Shown piece after piece: positions 24,601 to 34,345 of a stretch of DNA of 64,000 bases (position 1 is the first letter of the stretch; the number at the start of each line of letters is the position of its first letter). The notes below the pieces were generated by a model. It saw nothing but the letters and a program-made list of their open reading frames with translations, searched no databases and was not told where the DNA came from. This DNA is from Choanephora cucurbitarum (taxonomy: Eukaryota; Mucoromycota; Mucoromycetes; Mucorales; Choanephoraceae), in the NCBI GenBank assembly GCA_025331435.1, contig JAIWNI010000040.1, forward strand, positions 1 to 64,000. Direction: 5' to 3'. The position numbers and the translations under genes were made by a program.

Positions 24601-27600
24601 GATACTGACAAGGTTGACGTTATTGTTGACAAGAAGCACACTGGAAAGCCCACCAAGCCCACCAAGTCTGACACTGTCACTGAAACTGTCAAGGTAGGTG
24701 CTGTCGGCGTTGCTGCTGGTGTTGTTGCTGGCGTTATTGCTGGTGTCACTGCTGGCTCCGATACTTCTGCTGATAAGAAGGACCAGATCAAGAAGGTCAC
24801 CGTTGTCTCTGAAGACAAGAAGACTGATATCGTTGCTATTGCTGGTGAGCAAGTCGTTGGCGAAGCTGATATTGGCTACATCACTGTTGTTGAAGGTGAC
24901 AAGAAGGTTCCTGTCTCTAAGGGCACTGAATCATGTAAGTGTTTATTTCAGCTTATTTAGTTGCATACATAGATAGCTGACCATTTTCTTCTTTTTCTTT
25001 TCTTTTCTTTTTCTTTTCTAGTCGCTACTGAAGTCTTTGACAACTATGAAAAGGCTACAGAAACTGCTCACGGCTGGTACATTACCTTTGTTGACAAGGT
25101 CTCTTCCTTGATCCAAGGTGGTGAGAAGCCTGAAAAGGTCAGCGCTGTCATTGCTGAAGAAGAAGCCAAGTTGCAAGTCATTCTCGATGAATCTAAGCAA
25201 AAATTGACTGCTTCTGAATCTACTGTTGTCTCTGCCAACACTGATGAACTCGTCACTTTCTATGACAAGCTCCACGATGCCATCCAAACCCAAGTTACCA
25301 CTGTCAAGACCACTGTTCAAGACAAGTTCACTGAAGGTGGCGATGCTATCACCAAGGTTGATTTCACTAGCACCAAGGATGACTTCCAAAAGGTTGTCGG
25401 CAAGAAGCTCACTGAAGCCAAGACTGATGTGATTGAGACTGTCAAGACCGGTGCTCTCAAGGGTACTGAGTCTGTTACTGTTGACGTCGTCGTTGAAGAA
25501 GTTGAGACTGACAAGGTCACTGTTGTTGTTGGTGCTGAAAAGGATGCTGTCATCGAAGAAGTCGAGACCAGCACTAGTACTACTACTGGCAAGCCTGAGC
25601 AAGTTGTTGGCATTGTTGTTGACAAGAAGGATACCAGCAAGGTTGACGTTATTGCCAAGGATAATGACAAGATCGATGTTGTTGTTGGTGAAAAGGACAC
25701 TGTCACTGAACAAGTTGACACCACCACTACTACTACCACCACTGTTGTATCCGACACTGTTGACGTTATTGTTGACAAGAAGGATACTGACAAGGTTGAC
25801 GTTATTGTTGACAAGAAGCACACTGGAAAGCCCACCAAGCCCACCAAGTCTGACACTGTCACTGAAACTGTCAAGGTAGGTGCTGTCGGCGTTGCTGCTG
25901 GTGTTGTTGCTGGCGTTATTGCTGGTGTCACTGCTGGCTCCGATACTTCTGCTGATAAGAAGGACCAGATCAAGAAGGTCACCGTTGTCTCTGAAGACAA
26001 GAAGACTGATATCGTTGCTATTGCTGGTGAGCAAGTCGTTGGCGAAGCTGATATTGGCTACATCACTGTTGTTGAAGGTGACAAGAAGGTTCCTGTCTCT
26101 AAGGGCACTGAATCATGTAAGTGTTTATTTCAGCTTATTTAGTTGCATACATAGATAGCTGACCATTTTCTTCTTTTTCTTTTCTTTTCTTTTTCTTTTC
26201 TAGTCGCTACTGAAGTCTTTGACAACTATGAAAAGGCTACAGAAACTGCTCACGGCTGGTACATTACCTTTGTTGACAAGGTCTCTTCCTTGATCCAAGG
26301 TGGTGAGAAGCCTGAAAAGGTCAGCGCTGTCATTGCTGAAGAAGAAGCCAAGTTGCAAGTCATTCTCGATGAATCTAAGCAAAAATTGACTGCTTCTGAA
26401 TCTACTGTTGTCTCTGCCAACACTGATGAACTCGTCACTTTCTATGACAAGCTCCACGATGCCATCCAAACCCAAGTTACCACTGTCAAGACCACTGTTC
26501 AAGACAAGTTCACTGAAGGTGGCGATGCTATCACCAAGGTTGATTTCACTAGCACCAAGGATGACTTCCAAAAGGTTGTCGGCAAGAAGCTCACTGAAGC
26601 CAAGACTGATGTGATTGAGACTGTCAAGACCGGTGCTCTCAAGGGTACTGAGTCTGTTACTGTTGACGTCGTCGTTGAAGAAGTTGAGACTGACAAGGTC
26701 ACTGTTGTTGTTGGTGCTGAAAAGGATGCTGTCATCGAAGAAGTCGAGACCAGCACTAGTACTACTACTGGCAAGCCTGAGCAAGTTGTTGGCATTGTTG
26801 TTGACAAGAAGGATACCAGCAAGGTTGACGTTATTGCCAAGGATAATGACAAGATCGATGTTGTTGTTGGTGAAAAGGACACTGTCACTGAACAAGTTGA
26901 CACCACCACTACTACTACCACCACTGTTGTATCCGACACTGTTGACGTTATTGTTGACAAGAAGGATACTGACAAGGTTGACGTTATTGTTGACAAGAAG
27001 CACACTGGAAAGCCCACCAAGCCCACCAAGTCTGACACTGTCACTGAAACTGTCAAGGTAGGTGCTGTCGGCGTTGCTGCTGGTGTTGTTGCTGGCGTTA
27101 TTGCTGGTGTCACTGCTGGCTCCGATACTTCTGCTGATAAGAAGGACCAGATCAAGAAGGTCACCGTTGTCTCTGAAGACAAGAAGACTGATATCGTTGC
27201 TATTGCTGGTGAGCAAGTCGTTGGCGAAGCTGATATTGGCTACATCACTGTTGTTGAAGGTGACAAGAAGGTTCCTGTCTCTAAGGGCACTGAATCATGT
27301 AAGTGTTTATTTCAGCTTATTTAGTTGCATACATAGATAGCTGACCATTTTCTTCTTTTTCTTTTCTTTTCTTTTTCTTTTCTAGTCGCTACTGAAGTCT
27401 TTGACAACTATGAAAAGGCTACAGAAACTGCTCACGGCTGGTACATTACCTTTGTTGACAAGGTCTCTTCCTTGATCCAAGGTGGTGAGAAGCCTGAAAA
27501 GGTCAGCGCTGTCATTGCTGAAGAAGAAGCCAAGTTGCAAGTCATTCTCGATGAATCTAAGCAAAAATTGACTGCTTCTGAATCTACTGTTGTCTCTGCC

Positions 27601-30016
27601 AACACTGATGAACTCGTCACTTTCTATGACAAGCTCCACGATGCCATCCAAACCCAAGTTACCACTGTCAAGACCACTGTTCAAGACAAGTTCACTGAAG
27701 GTGGCGATGCTATCACCAAGGTTGATTTCACTAGCACCAAGGATGACTTCCAAAAGGTTGTCGGCAAGAAGCTCACTGAAGCCAAGACTGATGTGATTGA
27801 GACTGTCAAGACCGGTGCTCTCAAGGGTACTGAGTCTGTTACTGTTGACGTCGTCGTTGAAGAAGTTGAGACTGACAAGGTCACTGTTGTTGTTGGTGCT
27901 GATGAAACTGAAAGCCTTTCAGTTAACAAGCCTACTCGTGTTCAAGTTATCGAAAAGCCATCTGGTAGTATCGAGGTATCTGCTTCTGGTAATGATTTAG
28001 CCACCGTAAATCTCGGTAGTGTAATCGTGACTAAAGATGCCCATAACTGTAAGTATATACACTTTTTATTTACTTTGTATTAACTCGATTATAGATACAT
28101 CTGAGGTTTGCTCCAACTTTGACAATGCTACCCATTATACCTATGACTGGTTCGTTCGTTTTGTCGAAAAGGTTACTTGTATGCTTGAGGTTGGGGAAAA
28201 CTATGCTGAGATTGAATCTGTTATAGCAGAAGAGGAAGAAAACATCAGAAGCACTTTGCAGAACTTCAAACATCAACTCTCTCTGTCTAAATCACAAACA
28301 GTTATTGAAAACTCAGACCAATGGAGTTTGTTCTACGACAAGCTCGTTCATGTTATTGCCAGTCAAATCACTCCTCTGAAAGAGACAATCAAGGAATCCT
28401 ACGACAATGGACAAGACACTACTTACTCCTACAGTATCAACATCCAGACCACAAAGGATGCCTTTAGAAACGCAATTGACCTCCATACTTCGCAGTCTAA
28501 AGTGAACGTTTTTGAGTCAGCTAAGACAAATGCCATGGAAATTCAAGTCGGCCAGAATGTCGGTGAACATGCGATTGTAATTGATGTCCTCAACCCTCCA
28601 AAAGAAGTCATTCAGGGTGAAATCGTCTATACTTCTTCCGAAACAGCCCAAGCTATTACAATGAAGACTCTTTCAATCCCTATGTTAGAGGCTCAACAAT
28701 ACCTCAACGTTTGGTATGATATGTTCTTCAAGAAAATTCATGCAATTATAAACAACAAACCTGGTGTTTCTGTCGATTACCAAAGGGAAGTTGAAATTGC
28801 TATCGATGACTCTCTCAAACAAGTTGAACTCGTTTTCAATAACACCAAGTCTTCTTTGCGCTACAACTATGTCACTACTAATGAATGCTCAGCTGACATT
28901 TCTACACTTGTCGAAACATCTCAAAAGCACTCTGTCGATTCATTGAATGCAGTCTACGCTATTATTGTAGAACAAACATCCTTGGTAAAGGAAGCCATCC
29001 TTTCGGATAACGATCAATCAGTTCTTGAAAAGATTGTGCTCATCGAAAGTCATTCCAAGCAAAAGGCCATTGATCTTTTAAATACTTCCATTGAAACTGC
29101 AGTCTCTGCTGGATTTGACGGCAAGACTGTCACTTGGATTAAGACTGCGCAGATTCCTTCGTCATTCAAGGATGTCAAAGTATTCGCCTTTGACTTAATT
29201 GACACAGTTGTAGACTATCGAACAACTGTTATGAAAGCCTGGTATACTCTTGTGGCTAAGAAACAAGATTCTTATGGATTTTCTGCCATTGATGTTGAAG
29301 CATTCGTTATTCGTTGGTACTATCTTTATTTGGAAGAGCGCATCAAAGCCAAGTATTCTGAATCCGATGCTGCTGTTCTTTTGATTGCTCTCAAGTTGGT
29401 GCTCGTTGAATTCAAACTACAAATATCTGCTTTCACGGAGGAAGAGCTTGCTGACATGTGCTCTGTATGGTTGAAACTCGAATTGTTCGATGATTCCTCT
29501 TCAAGTATCCGCAAGATCAAGCAATTAGATGGTGTATACACTGTTGCAATTTCGCATGCATTCACTATTCGCACTATGATGGACCTTGCTCGCGCTGGTT
29601 GTCTCTGCTGGCATGCTCAGTTTACTGCAGATATGTTCGCTGCTTGTACTATCAATAATGGAACTAGCACTGAAGTTACTGTGGTCTCCAACACCGCTAT
29701 GCTTCTTGGTCTGAACAACGCGTGCGAACTTGCCGTCGTTTCCTCCAACCCTAAGGTACTCGAAGCTGCTCAAGCCAATGGCTGTAAAACTGTTGCTCTT
29801 GACCGTTTTGGCGATCTTAGAAAGAACGCATATTCATTCGACGTTGAATTCGATGCACTCGACATCTTTGCTGAAAGTTTCCATATCTTCTATGAATCCA
29901 AGACTGTTTCCAAAACTATTGAAGTCCCTGTTACTCAAACCTGGTTTCAACGTGTAATCTCATCAGTTTCAGAAGCTGCTGAGTCTATTAGTCAAACTGT
30001 CGTCAACCAAATCTAA
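12643..30016 (+). CDS. Giant Gellin-like protein: ten β-trefoil domains, tandem-repeat region, HAD-like C-terminus
   Basis: Seventeen exons: 12643–12862, 12973–13320, 13387–14145, 14205–14441, 14498–14728, 14781–15278, 15333–15617, 15668–18139, 18193–18708, 18767–21388, 21476–22570, 22658–23752, 23840–24934, 25022–26116, 26204–27298, 27386–28048 and 28095–30016. These give about 5,415 residues, and all introns are phase 1. Ten β-trefoil domains start with FPxGWFFI-like motifs at about residues 8, 217, 378, 534, 702, 873, 1068, 1419, 1620 and 1790. Each carries QxW-type repeats (QLWRY, QQWAL, QVWSL). Mucorales Gellins are known to have ten related β-trefoil domains, some unfolding under flow into sheets and others binding membranes, so that leaking protoplasm gels after wounding. 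After the trefoils come a helical region (about 1975–2520), six 365-residue repeats (about 2522–4711), more helical repeats and a degenerate HAD-like domain (about 5136–5390). There is no signal peptide, so it is probably cytoplasmic. The Gellin assignment rests on architecture. Whether known Gellins share the C-terminal half I cannot say. Confidence 0.85.
12658..19000 (+). other. Ten-domain β-trefoil block
   Basis: Each domain of about 150–190 residues opens with F-P-x-G-(W/Y/S)-F-F-I, continues with a hydrophobic LxV strand, a QLW motif, an IVN strand and an xxDVxG strand. It then has a Q-x-W followed by an exposed G-x-I strand and closes with W-x-F-x-x-P-V-F. This is a ricin-B/trefoil-like threefold pattern. 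Domain 5 (FYIGG opening) and domain 9 (shorter, FFIRYG) are the most divergent. A Glu/Asp-rich linker with a Thr/Ser/Pro part separates domains 7 and 8 (16840–17330). Confidence 0.8.
20764..27902 (+). repeat. Six apparently identical 1,182-bp tandem repeats plus a 47-bp seventh start
   Basis: Units start at 20764, 21946, 23128, 24310, 25492 and 26674. A final 47-bp copy of the unit start spans 27856–27902, after which the sequence departs. Identity appears complete by eye, and translations in several frames on both strands are identical from copy to copy. Each unit is 1,095 coding bases (365 codons) plus one 87-nt intron (first copy 21389–21475). The first half of the encoded unit is Val/Thr/Lys/Asp-rich with a hydrophobic Gly/Ala/Val segment. 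The second half is helical, from VFDNYEKATETAHGWYITFV to about EAKTDVIETVKTGALKG. Unit borders fall within an exon, not at the intron. Confidence 0.97.
29160..29930 (+). other. Haloacid-dehalogenase-like domain at the C-terminus of the giant protein
   Basis: The segment opens with VFAFDLIDTVVDYRTTV, matching motif I of type II haloacid dehalogenases (FDxxGTxxD, nucleophile Asp retained). It continues with a helical cap and a motif II-like AISHAFTIRTMMDLA (Ser kept), and an AAQANGCKTVALDRF segment like the late Rossmann strand of the family. The expected motif III lysine and the acidic or Asn/Asp residues of motif IV are not visible. It is therefore probably a structural pseudoenzyme domain. 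Assignment is from recalled motifs. Confidence 0.6.
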
Positions 30017-30036
30017 TTTCATAAATATTAAGATTT

Positions 30037-30660
30037 TCAAAATAAAATAGCTGCTTTAATAGCCATATACATTGATGCAATAATGTAAATACTGAATTCT
30101 GCAATCGATGTAGAGATACATTCGTTATTTTGCTCCCTCATTCTATTTTGAAGCTTTGACCAGTGGATTAATGAAGATGTTAATTGTTTCTGTAGTTGTC
30201 TCATTTTTTCATTCATGCTGTGCATTCCAAAAAATAATACGTCTTTATATCATTCAGGCTCAGCACCAAGAAGCCCTTCTCACTTTCAAGGAACATTAGC
30301 TCAAGTTTCTGCTCAGCTTCTTTTAATATATTAGTTAACAAAATACTAGCATTTGTCCAAGAAACAGTCTCAGGTCAAATTGGTTAGTATGGAAAGCTGA
30401 TGCATACAAAACATGGTGCTAATCATCTCGCTCTTAGTGTTTACTCGTATTCTACCTCATTCCTTCAAGCCAAACTTATGCAAAGCTTTAAAAAGAACTG
30501 GATTACACGCACCAAAGCCAAAGGCTTTATTATTATGCTTTATTGTTCTTCTTTAACATTGTTTTGGGCGCCTTGAGGACTGGTTTTTCAGCAATATTCT
30601 TTTCTTTGGAAACTTCTGTCGAATTACTGTATGTGAGTAGCGTTTTGTGCTGCATGCTTT
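30037..30660 (-). CDS. Possible small multi-exon gene ending in a membrane segment (unresolved)
   Basis: On the minus strand, 30037–30225 encodes a helical stretch rich in Gln, Met and Lys followed by a C-terminal hydrophobic segment (IAEFSIYIIASMYMAIKAAI). Upstream pieces also look coding. An ATG at about 30654 starts a 37-codon Lys-rich frame, a frame around 30320–30380 reads SWTNASILLTNILKEAEQKL, and an intron-like GTATGC…ACTAAC…AG lies between them. I could not join these in one phase without a stop. It may be a tail-anchored protein or a decayed gene, and it is convergent with the giant gene. No family is recognised. Confidence 0.25.
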
Positions 30661-31441
30661 GTATTGCTAAGAAGTTCAAATATTAAAATATGCTGAATTA
30701 CAAAAGATCAGGTACACATGAGGGTTATTTGTCCTTGGTTTTCCACTGTTTTTTCTTCCTATTTTTCAACACGTTTTTTCTTGTCTCAATCCTTGAGTCT
30801 CTTGCTCTGCAGTTGCTCAGCCTGGTTCGCCCACCCTGAGGTCTGCTACGACTTGGTATCTCTCTTCGAGACTTTGCAAAATTCTACTGATAAATGTATT
30901 TATGACCTAGAAGATTAACTCAAGTAATCGACTGATTAGATTTTAGAAAACAGACTTGAAATTGTTTCAGTTGTACTCCCAATACTGGCAAAAGCTTGTT
31001 TCATTTCGTGTTTGCATTAGAATCATAGTGATACGAAAAAGTAGGGGCTAAAGAATAAAACACATAGCTTGAATGTCTGCATGTTAAAAAGAGAGAGAGA
31101 AGGATATCGCATACCATGAAGGATTGTATTTTGATTGAAAAAGAAATCGTCTTTCAGGTGTTTTGAATGATTGTATGCATCAGTGGAGTAGGTATAAGAA
31201 AATGGTTTTTTTTGAATGACTTCTTTGGACAATGATGGCTCAAGCGTTATTTGGTGGCGTTGTAGAAATATGAGATATGAAGAGGATGAGTATGAAATAA
31301 GTGAAAGTTACAGGGCTCCTTACTTGAGTATTGCTTTAAGTATCTTAATATGTATAGCTTTATCCTATTATTAAGAATAGACAGACTCAAGGATTGATTG
31401 CCATAAAAAAGAAAGAGAAAAAGCAAGAGCAGAGGGTATAT
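30661..31441. other. Intergenic, nothing recognised
   Basis: Short frames only (for example 30718–30918 on plus). The left part borders the unresolved minus-strand gene; the right part holds the region downstream of the decayed gene at 31442–33180. Confidence 0.35.
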
Positions 31442-33180
31442 TTATTGAAGCTTCTTAGAAGCAAGTCTTGGTGTAAAGAACACAGTTTTGTCTATGATTA
31501 TCTTTCGATTTTCATCATTTTCTTCTGGGGCTTCTTCTTCACCTTTTTGTTCTTCCACAGAAAGCCAGAACTCCTAAAATATCATTGTTTGGTTAATCTC
31601 ATGTTCTTATCTTTGACTTTCAATATAAACAAAATACCTTAAGCTCATAGACAGCAAACAATGCATTCAGCAACTTGTCTTGTTGTAGATCGCTTCGATT
31701 GCTAGGAAGATGTACTTCTCTTGCTAGTGCAGTTACATACAACTGCTTGTATGGTAGCATGGCGTACAAGTAACCACTCATGCCTGTGAAATCTAAGCCC
31801 AAGATGAATTTGTAGGAGCTGCCTTCTTTTTGCAGTTAATTCAAGATGCATTTGTTAATATGAATGCTCTTGCTTTCCTGACCTAGGGAAAGAATGCTGC
31901 GGCTGCTGCTTCTTGTCTTGCCAGTCTTTTGCTTCTTCTCTGTGTTGCGCTTGAATTCGATTGCGTACACTTTTTTGCCGCTGCCGGTCTTAACCAAGAT
32001 GTCAATCTTTCTACCGTTGACCCTTTTGCTACTATTGCTACTGCTAAACGAAGTTTCATTCTTAAGCGTTGTTTCTTTTGTAGCGAAGCATTCTGTCTTA
32101 CCACTAGGTAAAACTGAGAATCATCTAATGCGTTTATGTAGAAATCATAAATATTTACGGATGCATTTCGATCGCAGTGTCATTTAAGATGTTCAAGAAG
32201 ATATTGTCGACCAGAGACACAAAGCTGTACTCAGCTCTTCTTTTCTTGCAGATTTCAAGGTGAAGGAACCTTTTGTAAGTGGCTGGTACCATACGCATGC
32301 CAAGCAGAATATGTAATCGCACTCACAGATACTGGAATACCAGGCGAATTTGGTTCTCTATGGTAGTAGCGTTGCTACCGACTTCAACACCAAAGTTCGG
32401 ATTATCTTTTCTTGCTTCCTAAAAAGAAAAGAAAAAAGTTAGCATTGTTTATGCCTAAAGAGATTAAATTGTTTCACATTCTTCAATGCTTCGAAAACAC
32501 TTTCCATTGCTTGTTGCTTATCAGTTCCAAGACAATAGGTGTGCTTCAAAGCAGCAATATCCTCATGAAAGTCTTGTCGAAGGTACTTCTTCATTACTTC
32601 TGTGTACTCTGGTGAACTGACATTGATAACACCAGACAAGCTCAGCCTGTTCAAGTCAGTCCTATGAAAGTCTTTCTAACAAGCAAGTTCTCTTATCAAC
32701 TAAAGCAGAAGCTTCAGCAATATGCTGTCTTCTTTTTGCTTCCAGACCTTCAACACCTTCCATCTATTAAGAGTGAGTTTACATATCGCTATCTGAAACC
32801 GCTTACACATACCTCATTGAAGCACCACTCCATCAAAACAGAGTGCACATCACCAGTTGCGTGGCTTGTGATTGCTTCTTTTTTGTTCTATGCATATAGT
32901 TACAGTCAGAAAAAAGGTTCAAAAATTATTTACTATTTACCTTTTGATGGAGCTCTCTCCACTTTGCTTCAGGCACAATAGTGTAGGACTTGATTTTTCT
33001 AACACAATTTGCCTTGTTTGCCTTGAATGCTGATCTGTATCTTTTGACCCAGGCAGCTCTAAGATGCAAATGGCTTTTGAAGTTGTTTGTTGAAACAACT
33101 ACTGTTTCATATTTATTTAGGAAAAAGCCAAGTGTAAAGTCTTTCGACTGCGAGATACAATTTTCTAGTTCTAATAATTA
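31442..33180 (-). pseudogene. Decayed multi-exon gene of a Mucoromycota-type uncharacterised family with a PD-(D/E)XK-like motif
   Basis: Minus-strand exons can be chained: about 32940–33180 (FKSHLHLRAAWVKRYR, VRKIKSYTIVPEAKW), 32818–32880, a stretch around 32490–32770, 32327–32418, 32159–32269, 31638–32103 and 31442–31573. The exon around 32660 needs a frame change. The exon 31638–32103 has a single TAA at 31836–31838, with good coding on both sides in the same frame (INKCILN before, LQKEGSSYKFILGLDFTG after). Before the stop, GRKIDILVKT…VYAIEFKR has the spacing of a D…ExK nuclease core. I recall similar proteins as abundant, transposon-like gene families in Mucorales, but their function is unknown to me. 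No start codon was found. Its upstream side abuts a Helitron fragment. Confidence 0.55.
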
Positions 33181-33384
33181 CATACAGTATCGATATACAG
33201 TTTATAATATGCTCGTGTTTAGCTATCGAGAATTGCTTAAATTTACCACTTTTACATTATGTGATCTGACATGTTTGCTGTATGCTATACCAGCTGCTAA
33301 AACCTGCTGCTATGTTGGAGCTTACATTATTTTTAACATATACAGGATGAGAGCGCAAAAACCCTTCAAACTATACATCAATCG

Positions 33385-33850
33385 GAAGTTGTAGAACTCC
33401 ATAACAGTTATCTCATGGTAGCCAGACATGCTTCTTGTATTAGTACTCCAGCCAGGTTCACCAGAGGGAAACAGAAGGACATTACGTATCGGGTCATAGA
33501 ATTGATTAGGCCCATTGACTCTAATCAGCGAATCATCTTCATATCGGACTACAATGTCTCGTAAATTGAGTGTCTCATTGTCGTTTTCACCACCTACAAT
33601 TATGGCAGCTACTTCAGATCCATGATTTGGACGATTGTAGGGTCTACGATCGGGAACCCCTTCAGCCCAGAAGACTAACTTGATGTTTCCAAGGATTCAG
33701 TCCCACTGGTTCGAGCTTCAGAACTATCGCTGTTGACCATTTGCAACGTGTGTCATGTTCTTGAAGATGGACATAAAAGGGTCCAACCGATGCCTTAATT
33801 GTTGTAAGGTCGTGATATTAACACCGGCAATAGCATGAACACGGAATGTA
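33385..33850 (-). mobile_element. Diverged Helitron fragment
   Basis: The reverse strand encodes pieces such as VFWAEGVPDRRPYNRP, NHGSEVAAIIVGG and NVLLFPSGEPGWS, ending near EFYNFRLMY. This matches, in the same order, the segment at about 37330–37800 of the longer Helitron to the right, but with many substitutions and frame breaks. It is therefore an older or different copy. The homology stops sharply near 33385, next to the decayed gene at 31442–33180. Confidence 0.7.
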
Positions 33851-34345
33851 CGTCTTAAGTGACCAGTTTTGTTACAAGCAATGGAGTAGACAATTGACGT
33901 TTTTGTTGAAAGTTTGTTTGTATAGTGTAATTTTGGGTAGATAAAAGGTGTTTTTATATTGCACTTTACGTATTAAGTGCGCAGATACATTATCGAATTG
34001 CTTCATTGTTGTGACCGTTTTAGCACGACTGATTGTCTTCAATATGAAGGCCAACTAATCCGATGAGAAGCTCAAAGTGGGAGCCCCACCTATATTTTTT
34101 TCTTACCAAAGCGACTGTTTAAAATACACGAAGCGCAGTAAAGGGACTATTTTATACCATAGCGAAGGTTTAAAAAGAGTATATGTCCTAGGGCAGTGAA
34201 AAAGAACTAAGCTTATCCGAATAGATGGATCAAAGCTTAATGAGATGGGTTTGATTAGCATCAGATATAAGTAATTTTTCAAAAAGTAGTTTTATTCTTA
34301 TGTATAGGAACAATAAGGATAATAAGTCTATAGAAAGTAAAAATA
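33851..34345. other. Intergenic between two Helitron pieces
   Basis: No coding sequence is supported. A small hairpin (GCACTT / AAGTGC, loop 8 nt) lies near 33963–33983, downstream of the helicase stop on the minus strand. No CTRR terminus follows it at the expected distance, so I do not call a Helitron end here. Confidence 0.3.

Noticed and set aside
20602..27216. Long antisense open frames (234–338 codons) repeated across the tandem array
   Set aside because: They mirror the sense coding sequence, recur identically with each unit, start at arbitrary points, and have low-complexity Ser/Asn/Leu or Thr/Val composition. They result from the array's biased codon use.
20765..27340. Plus-strand Leu/Arg-rich frames of 92–148 codons in the array
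   Set aside because: Out-of-frame readings of the repeat exons with extreme Leu/Arg/Ser composition and no independent start context.
20764..27902. The tandem array as a CRISPR or satellite array
   Set aside because: Units are 1,182 bp, coding in frame with the flanking exons, with splice sites. There are no short repeats with unique spacers.
31883..32104. Arg/Ala-rich minus-strand frame starting at 32104
   Set aside because: It is an out-of-phase reading of the better exon 31638–32103, whose neighbouring exons join in the other phase.
33961..33986. Hairpin downstream of the Helitron helicase as the Helitron 3' end
   Set aside because: Stem of only 6 bp, and no CTRR terminus follows at the expected distance on the minus strand.
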